Below, in pieces: positions 1 to 7,937 of a stretch of 34,400 nucleotides of DNA. Origin of the DNA: Actinomadura bangladeshensis. GTDB lineage: Bacteria > Actinomycetota > Actinomycetes > Streptosporangiales > Streptosporangiaceae. A program made the position numbers and the translations under genes. A model generated the notes under the pieces. It made no database searches. It was given only the letters and a program-made list of their open reading frames with translations, and was not told the DNA's origin. The stretch lies in contig NZ_SMJW01000066.1 in assembly GCF_004348335.1 (NCBI RefSeq), positions 1 through 34,400 of the forward strand, in the 5' to 3' direction. Within the stretch, counting starts at the first letter, position 1. Each line of letters begins with the position of its first letter.

Positions 1-1111
1 CCGTCCTCCAGCCCCCGCCCACCACCAGTCAACCGACGAGCTCCGCTCGGCGCCCAGGGTCCACGTCAATCCCGATTCGCCCGCGCAGATCCTCAAGGCG
101 TTCGCCTCCGCCGGGCTGCCGATCCCGTCCACGCGGGCGCACGTCCTCAAGCGGCTCGACCATCCGGCCGTCCCGCTGCTGCTGGAGTACAAGGAGCTGT
201 CGCGGCTGCACACCGCGCACGGCTGGGCGTGGCTCGACACGTGGGTGCGCGGCGGGCGGTTCCGCCCCGAGTACGTGGTCGGCGGCGTGGTGTCGGGGCG
301 CTGGGCGACCCATGGCGGCGGGGCGCTGCAGATCCCGCGCGTGCTGCGCCGGGCGGTCGTCGCCGACCCGGGCTGGGTGCTGGTCGTCGCGGACGCCGCC
401 CAGCTCGAACCGCGCGTCCTCGCCGCCCTCGCCGGCGACCGCGCGTTCACCGAGGCCGCCGCGCACGGCGACCTCTACGCGGCCCTCTCCGACGCCTTCC
501 GCGACGACGGCGACGGCGGCCGCAGCGCCCGCGACAAGGCCAAGCTCGCGCTGCTGTCGGCCATGTACGGGGGCGGGACGGGCGAGGCCGCGCAGCTGCT
601 CGCCGTCCTGAGGAACCGGTTCCCGGACGCGTTCGAGTACGTGGAGGCCGCCGCGCGGGCGGGGGAGCGGGGGCACCTCGTCCGGTCCCGGCTCGGCCGC
701 ACCTGCCCGCCGCCGTCCGCCGGGTGGCGCGAGCTGACCGCGGCGGGCGACGACGACGCGCCCGCCGCTCCGACGGCGGCGCAGGCGCTGCGCAGCCGGG
801 GCCGCTTCACCCGCAACTTCGTCGTCCAGGCGACCGCCGCCGACTGGGCCCTCGCCCTCCTCGGCTCCCTGCGCCGCCGCCTCACCGCGCTCCAGCCGTC
901 CGCCGGTCCGCGCGCTGCGCCGGGTGAGCCCAGGCTGGTGTTCTTCCAGCACGACGAGGTCATCGTGCACGCGCCCGCCTGCCTCGCCGAGGACGTCGTC
1001 GCCGCCGTCCACGCCGCGGCCGACGAGGCGCGCCGCCTGCTGTTCGGCGGCACCCCCGTCGTCTTCCCGATGGAGATCGCCGTCGTCGACCGTTACGCCG
1101 ACGCCAAGTAG
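1..1111 (+). CDS. Family-A DNA polymerase (3'-5' exonuclease/polymerase type), 3' part
   Basis: The 5' end lies outside the window; the frame is open from base 2 to the TAG at 1109-1111. The visible part is the palm/fingers region of a DNA polymerase I-like enzyme. Motif A reads VVADAAQLEPRVLA (about 388-429), keeping the catalytic Asp and the QxExR pattern of DYSQIELR. Motif B reads RDKAKLALLSAMYGGG (about 529-576) with the expected Arg, Lys and Tyr-Gly. Motif C reads FFQHDEVIVHA (about 942-974) with the catalytic HDE. Actinobacteria carry a short second family-A polymerase described as bifunctional 3'-5' exonuclease/DNA polymerase, and this matches that better than full PolA, although the exonuclease part cannot be seen. 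A role in repair synthesis is inferred. It converges on the SGNH gene and overlaps it by 19 bp. Confidence 0.88.
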   Translation, partial: RPPAPAHHQSTDELRSAPRVHVNPDSPAQILKAFASAGLPIPSTRAHVLKRLDHPAVPLLLEYKELSRLHTAHGWAWLDTWVRGGRFRPEYVVGGVVSGRWATHGGGALQIPRVLRRAVVADPGWVLVVADAAQLEPRVLAALAGDRAFTEAAAHGDLYAALSDAFRDDGDGGRSARDKAKLALLSAMYGGGTGEAAQLLAVLRNRFPDAFEYVEAAARAGERGHLVRSRLGRTCPPPSAGWRELTAAGDDDAPAAPTAAQALRSRGRFTRNFVVQATAADWALALLGSLRRRLTALQPSAGPRAAPGEPRLVFFQHDEVIVHAPACLAEDVVAAVHAAADEARRLLFGGTPVVFPMEIAVVDRYADAK

Positions 1112-1779
1112 GCGGCCAGCGCGCGGACCGTGTTGGCGGCGGCGAACGCGTGCCCCCGCGCGTTGAGGTGCAGCTGGTCGGCGCTGTAGATGCCGGGGTC
1201 GGCCGCCACCGGATGGTCCGGCGGGTTGTCGACGTGGCAGGCCCCGAACTCGGCGGCGACGTCCGCGGTCAGCGCGGCCAGCCGCCGCGTCCGGGCCGAC
1301 ATGACGTCCCGGTACCGGGGCGGGCCGAGGCCCGCGACGGTGATGTCCAGCAGCCCGATCGTGACGACGTCGGCGCCGGCGGCGCGGAACGCGGAGATCA
1401 TCGCGGCCAGTTCGCGCCGCACCCCCGCCGTGTCGAACTCGCGGCGCAGCATGTCGTTGCCGCCCGCCACGACGAACGCCAGGTCGGGCCGGAACTCCAG
1501 CGCGGGCCGCAACTGCGCGGCCGCGACCTCGGCGGCGACGAGGTCGCGGCGGCCGAGGTTCAGCGCGGTGAACTCCGGCGCCACCCGGCGCAGCGCCTCC
1601 TCGACGCGGTCGGTCCAGGACAGGTCCCGGTACCCGGGCACCGGGTCGCGGACGCCCGCCGCGACGCTGTCCCCGATCGTCGCCATCCTGCGCCAGGGAG
1701 CGTCCGCCAGCAGCGCGGCGGCCTCGGCGGCGGGCAGGACGGCCGGATCCGTCCACTCGGACAGGGTCGTCTCGGTCAT
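1093..1779 (-). CDS. SGNH/GDSL-family hydrolase
   Basis: This is a 228-residue cytosolic esterase/lipase-like protein with no signal peptide. Block I is ATIGDSVAAG (Ser38 nucleophile), block III is VAGGNDM (the oxyanion Asn), and block V is SADQLHLNARGH, which supplies the catalytic Asp and His near the C terminus. The ATG at 1779 follows a strong GGAGGAG site that overlaps the end of the MFS gene, 11 bp upstream, so the two genes should be co-transcribed and translationally linked. A frame running further upstream to 3447 is only the antisense reading of the MFS gene and TetR region. The substrate is not predictable. A second, clearly different SGNH protein lies at 14291-15097. The 3' end overlaps the convergent polymerase gene by 19 bp. 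Confidence 0.88.
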   Translation of the reverse strand: MTETTLSEWTDPAVLPAAEAAALLADAPWRRMATIGDSVAAGVRDPVPGYRDLSWTDRVEEALRRVAPEFTALNLGRRDLVAAEVAAAQLRPALEFRPDLAFVVAGGNDMLRREFDTAGVRRELAAMISAFRAAGADVVTIGLLDITVAGLGPPRYRDVMSARTRRLAALTADVAAEFGACHVDNPPDHPVAADPGIYSADQLHLNARGHAFAAANTVRALAAYLASA

Positions 1780-1790
1780 CGTCTCCTCCT

Positions 1791-3176
1791 TCACGCGGGG
1801 GTGCGCCGGACGGCCGGGAGCAGGCCGGCGAGGCCCGCGCCGGCGGCGGCCAGCGTGCAGAACAGGTAGACGGCGGTGTAGTCGTCGTGCACGGCCCCGG
1901 CGGGCAGCAGCGCGGCGAGGACGGCGATGCCGAACGCGCCGCCGATCTGGCGGGCCGTGGTGTTCAGGCCGGTGGCGCCGGCGAACCGCAGCGGCCCGGC
2001 CGACAGCGCGGCGGCGGAGGCGGTGCCGGTGGTGACCATCCCCATGCCCGTCCCGACGAGGAGGCCGACCGGGAGCCAGAACGTGAGGAAGTGCGGGTCG
2101 GCCGGCAGCGAGGCGATCGTCCACGCCCCCGCGGCGACCATGACCAGCGCTCCGCCGGTCATCGCGGGACGGACGCCGATGCGCCCGGTCAGCCGGCCCA
2201 TGACGATCGCCGCGGCGGTGGCGGTGAACGCGCCGGGCGTCGAGGCGAAGCCCGCCTTGAGGATCGAGTAGTCCCATTCGGCGGTCAGGTAGAGGACGCC
2301 GAGCAGCAGCCACGCGTACAGGGCCGTCCCGTACAGGAACGAGGCGGCGTTCGCGGCGGCGAACCCGCGGTTGCGCCACAGCGAGATCTCCAGCGCGGGC
2401 ACCGGGTGCCGCGCCGACCGCCAGAGGGCCAGGGCGAGGAGAAGGGCGCCGCCGAGGAGCAGGGCGAGCGTGCGGGCGCCGGTCCAGGCCCAGTCCTGCG
2501 CCTGGGTCACGCCGAGGACGATGCCGGCGACGCCGGCGCCGAGCAGGACCGTCCCCGCGAGGTCGGGCAGCCGCCCCGCCTCGCCCCGGGCGCGCGGCAG
2601 CCGCAGCCCGCCGAGCAGCATCGCCGCGCCGACCGGCACGTTGATGACGAACAGGGACCGCCAGCCGAACTGGTCCACCAGCACCCCGCCGACGCCGGGG
2701 CCGATGGCGGCGGCGAACGCGCCCGCGGCGCTCCACAGCCCGATCGCGCTCGCGCGCCGCTCGGCGGGCGTGTCGCGCAGCAGCAGGGCCAGCGACGCGG
2801 GGATCAGCGCGGCGGCCGCGGCGCCCTGCACGCCGCGCGTCGCCAGCAGGACGGGCACGTTGGGCGCCAGCGCGCAGGCCAGCGAGGCGAGCGTGAACAG
2901 CCCGGCGCCCCACAGGTACAGCGCCCGCCGCCCGACCAGGTCGGCGAGCCGCCCGGCGGGCGCGAGCAGCGCCGCGAACGGCACCGCGTACAGGGTGATC
3001 ACCCAGGTCAGCCGGGACAGCGGGGTGCCCGGGAAGTCGGCGTGCAGGTCGGGGACGGCCAGGTTCGCCACGGTGGCGTCGAGCATGGCCAGGAACGTCG
3101 CCCCGGCCGCCAGCCAGGGCACGTCCCGCCGCGCCGCCGCCCTGAGCGGCGGTGCGGCGGTGGTCTCGGTCGTCAT
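1791..3176 (-). CDS. MFS drug-exporter-like transporter (DHA2/EmrB-QacA type)
   Basis: This 461-residue integral membrane protein starts MTTETTAAPP and has the alternating hydrophobic segments expected for about 14 helices. Family motifs visible are LDATVANLAVPDLHADF in helix 1 (the D1-like motif of DHA2 exporters), the loop 2-3 motif GRLADLVGRRALYLWG (motif A), and a helix-5 motif C-like stretch, GPGVGGVLVDQFGWR. Proton-driven efflux of a small toxic compound is inferred from the family and from its divergent TetR regulator. The ATG at 3176 has GGAGGG upstream on the minus strand. The gene leads a two-gene operon with the SGNH hydrolase. Its upstream region holds one copy of the TetR-type operator (3204-3218) and a possible -10 at 3198-3203. 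Confidence 0.92.
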   Translation of the reverse strand: MTTETTAAPPLRAAARRDVPWLAAGATFLAMLDATVANLAVPDLHADFPGTPLSRLTWVITLYAVPFAALLAPAGRLADLVGRRALYLWGAGLFTLASLACALAPNVPVLLATRGVQGAAAAALIPASLALLLRDTPAERRASAIGLWSAAGAFAAAIGPGVGGVLVDQFGWRSLFVINVPVGAAMLLGGLRLPRARGEAGRLPDLAGTVLLGAGVAGIVLGVTQAQDWAWTGARTLALLLGGALLLALALWRSARHPVPALEISLWRNRGFAAANAASFLYGTALYAWLLLGVLYLTAEWDYSILKAGFASTPGAFTATAAAIVMGRLTGRIGVRPAMTGGALVMVAAGAWTIASLPADPHFLTFWLPVGLLVGTGMGMVTTGTASAAALSAGPLRFAGATGLNTTARQIGGAFGIAVLAALLPAGAVHDDYTAVYLFCTLAAAGAGLAGLLPAVRRTPA

Positions 3177-3197
3177 GAGCGGGGCCCTCCGGGAAGA

Positions 3198-3218
3198 AAA
3201 GTAAACGAACGATCGTAC
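3198..3218 (-). promoter_or_regulatory. Candidate MFS promoter -10 with operator copy 1 (3204-3218)
   Basis: Read on the plus strand, 3204-3218 is AACGAACGATCGTAC, whose core GAACGATCGTAC is a near palindrome. A second copy with 13 of 15 identical bases lies at 3269-3283. On the minus strand TACTTT (3198-3203) fits a TANNNT -10 for the MFS gene, so this operator would fill the 17-bp spacer upstream of that -10. No good -35 is visible. Repression by the adjacent TetR protein is inferred. Confidence 0.55.
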
Positions 3219-3259
3219 TTTCTTCTCTGTACGGCCCCGCCGTCAAGGGGTCAGGCGCA

Positions 3260-3288
3260 TTGACTTTGAACGAACGGTCGTGCACATT
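3260..3288 (+). promoter_or_regulatory. tetR promoter with operator copy 2 (3269-3283)
   Basis: TTGACT (3260-3265) is a near-consensus -35, followed by a 17-bp spacer and CACATT (3283-3288) as a weak -10, seven bases before the GTG at 3296. The spacer carries operator copy 2, AACGAACGGTCGTGC at 3269-3283. The TTG at 3260 could be read as an in-frame start, but it is better explained as the -35 box, which makes the transcript effectively leaderless. Autorepression is inferred. Confidence 0.55.
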
Positions 3289-3295
3289 AGGGCGC

Positions 3296-3982
3296 GTGAG
3301 CATCGACGGACGGCTCCTCAAGGGCGAGCAGACCCGCAACGCCATCCTGTGCCGGGCGGCCGACATCGCCTCGGCCGAGGGACTGGAGGGCCTGTCGATC
3401 GGCCGGCTGGCCACCGAGCTGCACATCAGCAAGAGCGGCGTGTTCACGCACTTCGGCTCGAAGGAGGAACTGCAGCTCGCGACCGTCCGTAAGGCGGCCG
3501 CCGTGTTCCGCGAGCACGTGGTCGAGCCGGCCCTCGCCGTCGCCGAGGGGCTCGGGCGCGTCCGCGTGCTGCTGGACGCCTGGCAGCGCTACCAGCGCGC
3601 CCCCGTCTTCCCCGGCGGCTGCTTCTTCCAGTCCACGATGGCCGAGTTCGACGCCCGCCCCGGCCGCGTCCGCGACGCCATCGCCGCCTCCCAGCGGGAC
3701 TGGGGCGCCTTCCTGGAGCGCTGCCTCCGCGAGGCGCAGGAGCGCGGCGAGATCGACGCGTCCGCCGACGTCCCCCAGCTGGCCTTCGAACTTGACGCCG
3801 TCTGCCGCGGCGGCGCGGCCGGCGCCCTCCTGCACGACGACCCGGTCCTCTACGGCCGCGCCGCCCGCGCCATGGAGGCCCGGCTCGCCGCCGTCACGGC
3901 CTCCGCTCGGCCCGGTGAGGCGCAGGATGGCCATGAAGGCGCCCAGGCCCGGAGGACAACTCCGGATCACTCGGTCACGTGA
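3296..3982 (+). CDS. TetR-family transcriptional regulator
   Basis: From the GTG at 3296 the protein has 228 residues. The N-terminal TetR DNA-binding domain includes TRNAILCRAADIASAEGL, the helix-turn-helix SIGRLATELHISKSGVFTHF and the typical SKEELQLA continuation (roughly residues 12-65). The C-terminal half contains GGCFFQSTMAEFDARPG, characteristic of the TetR C-terminal ligand domain seen in many AcrR-like actinobacterial regulators. It is divergent from the MFS exporter and has one copy of a shared operator in each promoter, so it most likely represses both until a ligand, perhaps the exported compound, binds. The GTG is preferred over an upstream TTG at 3260 because that TTG forms the -35 box. 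A hairpin terminator follows at 3993-4028. Confidence 0.9.
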   Translation: MSIDGRLLKGEQTRNAILCRAADIASAEGLEGLSIGRLATELHISKSGVFTHFGSKEELQLATVRKAAAVFREHVVEPALAVAEGLGRVRVLLDAWQRYQRAPVFPGGCFFQSTMAEFDARPGRVRDAIAASQRDWGAFLERCLREAQERGEIDASADVPQLAFELDAVCRGGAAGALLHDDPVLYGRAARAMEARLAAVTASARPGEAQDGHEGAQARRTTPDHSVT

Positions 3983-3992
3983 CAGCAAGGAA

Positions 3993-4028
3993 CACGGGCG
4001 CGGTGAGGCGGACCTCACCGCGCCCGTG
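3993..4028. terminator. Bidirectional hairpin terminator
   Basis: A perfect 16-bp inverted repeat (left arm CACGGGCGCGGTGAGG, 3993-4008; loop CGGA; right arm 4013-4028) sits exactly between the convergent TetR and monooxygenase genes. There is no T-tract, as is common in high-GC actinobacteria. It probably ends transcription from both sides. Confidence 0.85.
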
Positions 4029-4054
4029 GCGAGCCCGGCCCGGACGCCGTCCCG

Positions 4055-5332
4055 TCAGCTCGCGGTCGTGTACGAGGGCCGCGTGTTGAGCGCCTCGACG
4101 TCGTCGAACGACGTCTTGCGGTAGGCGCCGGTGATGGCGGTCAGCTCGTCGGGGGACAGGACGTCCTCGATGCGCTCGAACCCCTGCGGCGCGCGTTCGC
4201 TCACGGTGTGCAGGACGCGGTCCGCGGGCATGTCCCGGCAGGCCAGGACGATCGCGTTGACCGGTTCGCGGCGCTCGGCCTCGTAGGCGAGCAGCCCGTC
4301 GGCGGGGTCGGCCGCCCCGGCCAGCCGGTGCGCGAGGACCCGCGCGTCGAGGACGGCCTGGGAGCCGCCGTTCGACCCGATCGGGTACATCGGGTGGGCG
4401 GCGTCGCCGAGCAGGGTGACGCGGCCGAACGTCCACCGGTCGAGCGGGTCCCGGTCGACCATCGGGTACTCCAGGATCTCCGCGGACCCGGACAGCAGCG
4501 CCGGGACGTCCAGCCAGCCGAACGTCCAGTCCGCGAAGTAGGGGAGCACGTCGTCGAGCCGGCCGGTGCGGTTCCAGTCGGCGGAGGTGGTCAGCCGGTC
4601 GGCCGGGAGCTTGACCTCGGCGACCCAGTTGAGCAGGGCCTTCCCGCGCCGCTCGGCGCGCATCGAGATCGGGTAGACGACCATCTTGGACGCGGTGTTG
4701 CTGCCCGCCACGGCCAGTGTCCGCCCGGTGAGGAACGGCTCGCCCTCGGTGAGGCCGCGCCACATCCGGATGCCGTTCCACAGCGGCGCCGGCTCGCCGG
4801 GGTGCAGCTGCGCGCGGACGGACGAGTGCAGGCCGTCGGCGCCGACCAGCACGTCCGCCTCGACGGTCTCGGCGGTCCCGGACGCGCGGTCGAGCAGCCG
4901 GGCCCGCACCTTCGCCCCGTCCTGCTCGAAGCCCTCGAAGACCGTGCCGGTGCGGACGGACTCCTTGCCGAGCCGCGCCAGCACCGCGTCCAGCAGCGCC
5001 ATCTGCAGCTCGCCGCGGTGGATCGAGTACTGCGGCCAGTGGTAGCCGAGCGCGCGGCCGCGCGGCTCGCCCCAGATCCGGCCCCCGTACCGGTCGAAGT
5101 GCACCATCTCGGCGGTGGGGATGCCGAGGTCGGCCAGGTCGCCGCCGAGGCCGAGCTCGGTCAGCTCGCGGACCGCGTGCGGGAGCAGGTTGATGCCGAC
5201 GCCGAGCGGCCGCAGCTGCGCGGCGGAGTCGACGACGAGCGCCTCGATCCCCGCCTCGTGCAGGCTTAACGCCGTGGTGAGCCCGCCGATGCCGGCTCCG
5301 ACGATGAGTACGCGGATGTCGTGCACGCCCAT
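4055..5332 (-). CDS. FAD-dependent monooxygenase, PhzS-like
   Basis: This 425-residue soluble enzyme belongs to the class A flavoprotein hydroxylases. The N-terminal Rossmann motif is VLIVGAGIGGLTTALSL (GxGxxG at residues 12-17), followed by the NAD(P)H/FAD-linked DG motif in VLVGADGLHSSVR and the FAD-ribityl motif GDAAHPMYP (309-316). The segment HWPQYSIHRGELQMALLDAV and the overall length resemble the phenazine hydroxylase PhzS group and other aromatic-acid hydroxylases. The reaction would use NAD(P)H and O2 to hydroxylate an aromatic or heteroaromatic substrate; the substrate is unknown. It lies 93 bp downstream of the ABC ATPase in the same direction, so a link between uptake and oxidation of one compound is plausible, although a hairpin lies between them. 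AAGGGG precedes the ATG. Confidence 0.87.
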   Translation of the reverse strand: MGVHDIRVLIVGAGIGGLTTALSLHEAGIEALVVDSAAQLRPLGVGINLLPHAVRELTELGLGGDLADLGIPTAEMVHFDRYGGRIWGEPRGRALGYHWPQYSIHRGELQMALLDAVLARLGKESVRTGTVFEGFEQDGAKVRARLLDRASGTAETVEADVLVGADGLHSSVRAQLHPGEPAPLWNGIRMWRGLTEGEPFLTGRTLAVAGSNTASKMVVYPISMRAERRGKALLNWVAEVKLPADRLTTSADWNRTGRLDDVLPYFADWTFGWLDVPALLSGSAEILEYPMVDRDPLDRWTFGRVTLLGDAAHPMYPIGSNGGSQAVLDARVLAHRLAGAADPADGLLAYEAERREPVNAIVLACRDMPADRVLHTVSERAPQGFERIEDVLSPDELTAITGAYRKTSFDDVEALNTRPSYTTAS

Positions 5333-5354
5333 GTGAAACGCCCCTTCGTTCGCA

Positions 5355-5391
5355 GGGGCGGACCCGGCACCCAGCGTGCCCGGTCCGCCCC
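5355..5391. terminator. Hairpin between ABC ATPase and monooxygenase
   Basis: An inverted repeat with 16-base arms (5355-5370 and 5376-5391; outer arm GGGGCGGACC) contains one C-C mismatch and a 5-nt loop. It lies in the 93-bp gap and probably ends or attenuates the leftward ABC operon before the monooxygenase. Confidence 0.65.
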
Positions 5392-5425
5392 GGTGTCGGT
5401 CGTACGCCGCTCCAGGCGGCCGGTG

Positions 5426-6301
5426 TCACTTCGCCGGCTTGCCCCCCAGCGCGGCCTCGGCGCCGGCCGGCGCGGCGGGCGCCGCGCCCGGCACCTTGGC
5501 GCCGCCGCGGACCAGCCGGCCGACCTCGGCGCGCAGCCGGACGAACTCCGGCAGCCCCCGCGTCTCGATCTGGTCGCGGGTGGACGGCAGGGTGACCGGC
5601 AGGTCGGCGTGCACCCGGGCGGGGGAGCGGTTCAGCACCACGACCCGGTCGCCGACGTAGACGCTCTCGTCGATGTCGTGCGTGACGAGGAGGATCGTCA
5701 TCTTCTCCTTGCGGTGCACCTGGAGGACGAGGTCCTCCAGGTCCTCCCGGGTCTGCGCGTCCACGGACCCGAACGGCTCGTCCATCAGCATGAGGGACGG
5801 GCGGTAGGCGAGCGCCCGCGCGATCGAGACGCGCTGCTGCATGCCGCCCGACAGCTGCCACGGGTACTTGCGCCCGGCGTCCGGGAGGCCCACCGACTCC
5901 AGCGCCTCCTCCGCGGCGGCGCGCCGCTCCGCGCGGGACTTCCCGCGCCGGCGCAGCGGCAGCGCCACGTTGTCGCGGACGGTCAGCCAGGGGAACAGCG
6001 AGCGGCTGTAGTCCTGGAAGACCACGGCGAGGTCGTCGGGCACCCCGTCGATCGGCGTGCCGTTCAGGGTGAGGGTGCCGCCGGTGGGGCGGATCAGCCC
6101 GGCGATGCAGCGCAGCAGCGTGGACTTGCCGCAGCCGGACGGGCCGACGATGCTGACCATCTCGCCGTCCGGGACGGTGAGGTCGAGTCCGTCGAGGGCC
6201 AGGTGACCGTCGGCGTAGGAGTGGTTGAGGCCGGTTATCTGGAGCATCGCGGCCGCCTTTTCTCGTGTGTTCGTCTTGAGGTTCGTCTGCGTGGCGGTCA
6301 T
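5426..6301 (-). CDS. ABC transporter ATP-binding protein (NitT/TauT type)
   Basis: This 291-residue ATPase energises the two permeases encoded just upstream. Walker A is GPSGCGKST (53-61), the Q-loop is VVFQDYSRSLFPW (Gln96), the signature is LSGGMQQR (150-157), Walker B is LMLMDEPFG (Asp174, Glu175), and the H-loop is LLVTHDIDES. The FQDYSRSLFPW sequence and the gene order fit the SsuB/TauB/NrtD nitrate, sulfonate and taurine group. The chosen ATG lies 2 bp after the permease stop. An alternative ATG at 6247 (MLQITGL) has a better-spaced AAAGG and cannot be excluded. The C-terminal 40 residues are Ala/Pro/Gly-rich and dispensable-looking. Substrate cannot be read from the ATPase. Confidence 0.92.
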   Translation of the reverse strand: MTATQTNLKTNTREKAAAMLQITGLNHSYADGHLALDGLDLTVPDGEMVSIVGPSGCGKSTLLRCIAGLIRPTGGTLTLNGTPIDGVPDDLAVVFQDYSRSLFPWLTVRDNVALPLRRRGKSRAERRAAAEEALESVGLPDAGRKYPWQLSGGMQQRVSIARALAYRPSLMLMDEPFGSVDAQTREDLEDLVLQVHRKEKMTILLVTHDIDESVYVGDRVVVLNRSPARVHADLPVTLPSTRDQIETRGLPEFVRLRAEVGRLVRGGAKVPGAAPAAPAGAEAALGGKPAK

Positions 6302-6303
6302 CG

Positions 6304-7164
6304 TCAACTCGCGAGCCTCTGCGCACCCGCGTGCCACGCCAGCAGGCGCCGTTCCAGCAGCATGAACACGGCGTTGAACAGGAAGCCGAGGATGCCCAGC
6401 ATCACGATCCCGGCCCACATCCGCGGCAGCTCGAAGGTGCGCTGCGCGCCGATGAGCTCGGAGCCGATGCCGGCCGTGCTGCCGAACAGCTCGGAGATCA
6501 CCATCAGGATCAGCGCGAACGACAGCGCGACCCGCAGTCCCGCGAAGATCTTCGGCGCCGCCGCGGGCAGCACGATGGTCAGCAGCCTGCGCACCGGGCC
6601 GATGCCGAACACGCGGGCCGTCTCCAGCTGCAGCGAATCCACGGTGCGGACGCCGTCGGCGGTGTTGAGCAGCACCGGCCACACCACGCCGAACGCGATC
6701 GTGACGATCTGCATGGTCGCGCCGAGCTGGAACACCATGATGAAGAACGGCACCAGGGTCGGCGGCGGCACGGCGCGCAGGAACTGCAGCACCGGGTCGA
6801 ACAGGTCGTTCATCGTCCGCGACCGGCCGATGGCCGCGCCGATCACGACGCCGAGCGCGCCGGCGGCGGCCCAGCCGATGAACAGGTGCGCCAGGCTGGT
6901 GGAGAAGTCGTCCACCGCGTCCTCGGTGAGGAACAGGTGCGATGCGGACCCGGAGAACCACAGCTCGTGCAGCGTCTTGACGATCGTGGTCGGCGGCGGG
7001 AAGTAGGTCTCGTTCACCGCGCGGGTGACGACCTCCCACAGGGCCAGGAAGCCGGCGACCAGCCACGTCCGTCCGGCGAAGCCGAGCACCCCCTTCAGGA
7101 CCTTCACGCCGGCTCCCTGCCTGGGGGCCGTGGTGACCGGCATCCCTTCGTGTACCGCGCTCAT
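6304..7164 (-). CDS. ABC transporter permease, second (SsuC/TauC type)
   Basis: This 286-residue membrane protein has about six helices after a cytoplasmic N-terminal tail. It contains the BPD_transp_1 coupling motif near ETARVFGIGPVRRLLTIVLP (the EAA loop with the central Gly) that docks onto the ATPase. The start at 7164 overlaps the stop of the first permease as ATGA, and the stop lies 2 bp before the ATPase start, indicating tight translational coupling. PPPTTIVKTLHELW near the N terminus is typical of NitT/TauT permeases. Two different permease genes suggest a heterodimeric channel, whereas many Ssu and Tau systems use one permease gene. Confidence 0.9.
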   Translation of the reverse strand: MSAVHEGMPVTTAPRQGAGVKVLKGVLGFAGRTWLVAGFLALWEVVTRAVNETYFPPPTTIVKTLHELWFSGSASHLFLTEDAVDDFSTSLAHLFIGWAAAGALGVVIGAAIGRSRTMNDLFDPVLQFLRAVPPPTLVPFFIMVFQLGATMQIVTIAFGVVWPVLLNTADGVRTVDSLQLETARVFGIGPVRRLLTIVLPAAAPKIFAGLRVALSFALILMVISELFGSTAGIGSELIGAQRTFELPRMWAGIVMLGILGFLFNAVFMLLERRLLAWHAGAQRLAS

Positions 7165-7937
7165 GCGACCCCCTCCGCGCGGGCGGACTGCCAGCGGAAC
7201 GCGACCCGCTCGATCCCGAGCAGCGCGACGTTGGCCACCAGGCCGAGGGCCCCGGCCCACACGGCGCCCGCCAGCATGAGGTCGGTCTGGCCGCCGCCGG
7301 ACTGGGTGTCGGAGAGATAGATGCCCACGCCGTCGAATCCGCCGGCGATCAGCTCGGTGCTGATCACGACGATGAGCGCCACGGAGGCGGCGATGCGGAT
7401 GCCGGTGGCGATGAACGGAGCGGCGCTCGGCAGCGACACGCGCCACAGCACGGACGGCGTCCCGAACCCGAAGCTGCGCAGGCTCTCCTTGGCGACCGGG
7501 TCGACGTCGCGGAGCGCGTAGAGGGTGTTGATGAGGATCGGCCACAGGCACGCGTAGAAGATCAGGGACATCTTCATCTGCGTGGGGCTGGCGAACAGGA
7601 TGATGGCGAGCGGGATCAGCGCGACCGACGGAATCGGGCGCAGCAACTCGACCAGGGCGCGCGCGGCGGTGCCGAGGAACGGCACCGAGCCGAGCAGGAC
7701 GCCCAGCGGGACGGCCACGAGGACCGACAGTGCGAGCCCGCCGAACCAGGCCTTGAGCGTGGCCCCGACGTCGATCAGGAACTCCTGGTCGACGGCGAGC
7801 TTGGCGGCTTCCCGGAGAACGACCGACGCCGGGGGCAGGGCGGTCGCGTCCACGAGGCCGGAACGGCTGATGACCTCGAGGACGGCGACCACCCCGGCAG
7901 CCCCGGCGGCGCCCAAAGCGATGCGGCGAAGGTTCAT
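7161..7937 (-). CDS. ABC transporter permease, first (SsuC/TauC type)
   Basis: This 258-residue inner-membrane protein begins MNLRRIALGAAGAAGVVAVLE, whose hydrophobic segment is its first helix. LPPASVVLREAAKL and the loop AKESLRSFGFGTPSVLWRVS (EAA-type coupling loop) match NitT/TauT permeases. It overlaps the binding-protein gene by ATGA at 7934-7937 and the second permease by ATGA at 7161-7164. It should pair with the second permease. No substrate specificity can be inferred from the sequence. Confidence 0.9.
   Translation of the reverse strand: MNLRRIALGAAGAAGVVAVLEVISRSGLVDATALPPASVVLREAAKLAVDQEFLIDVGATLKAWFGGLALSVLVAVPLGVLLGSVPFLGTAARALVELLRPIPSVALIPLAIILFASPTQMKMSLIFYACLWPILINTLYALRDVDPVAKESLRSFGFGTPSVLWRVSLPSAAPFIATGIRIAASVALIVVISTELIAGGFDGVGIYLSDTQSGGGQTDLMLAGAVWAGALGLVANVALLGIERVAFRWQSARAEGVA

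Noticed and set aside
3260..3295. TTG start 12 codons upstream for TetR
   Set aside because: The TTG is the first three bases of a good -35 box and the extension has no ribosome-binding site; the GTG at 3296 fits better.
1093..3447. A long leftward frame covering the SGNH and MFS region
   Set aside because: Only its 3' part (start 1779) is a real gene with SGNH motifs; the rest is a shadow of the MFS gene and crosses the TetR promoter.
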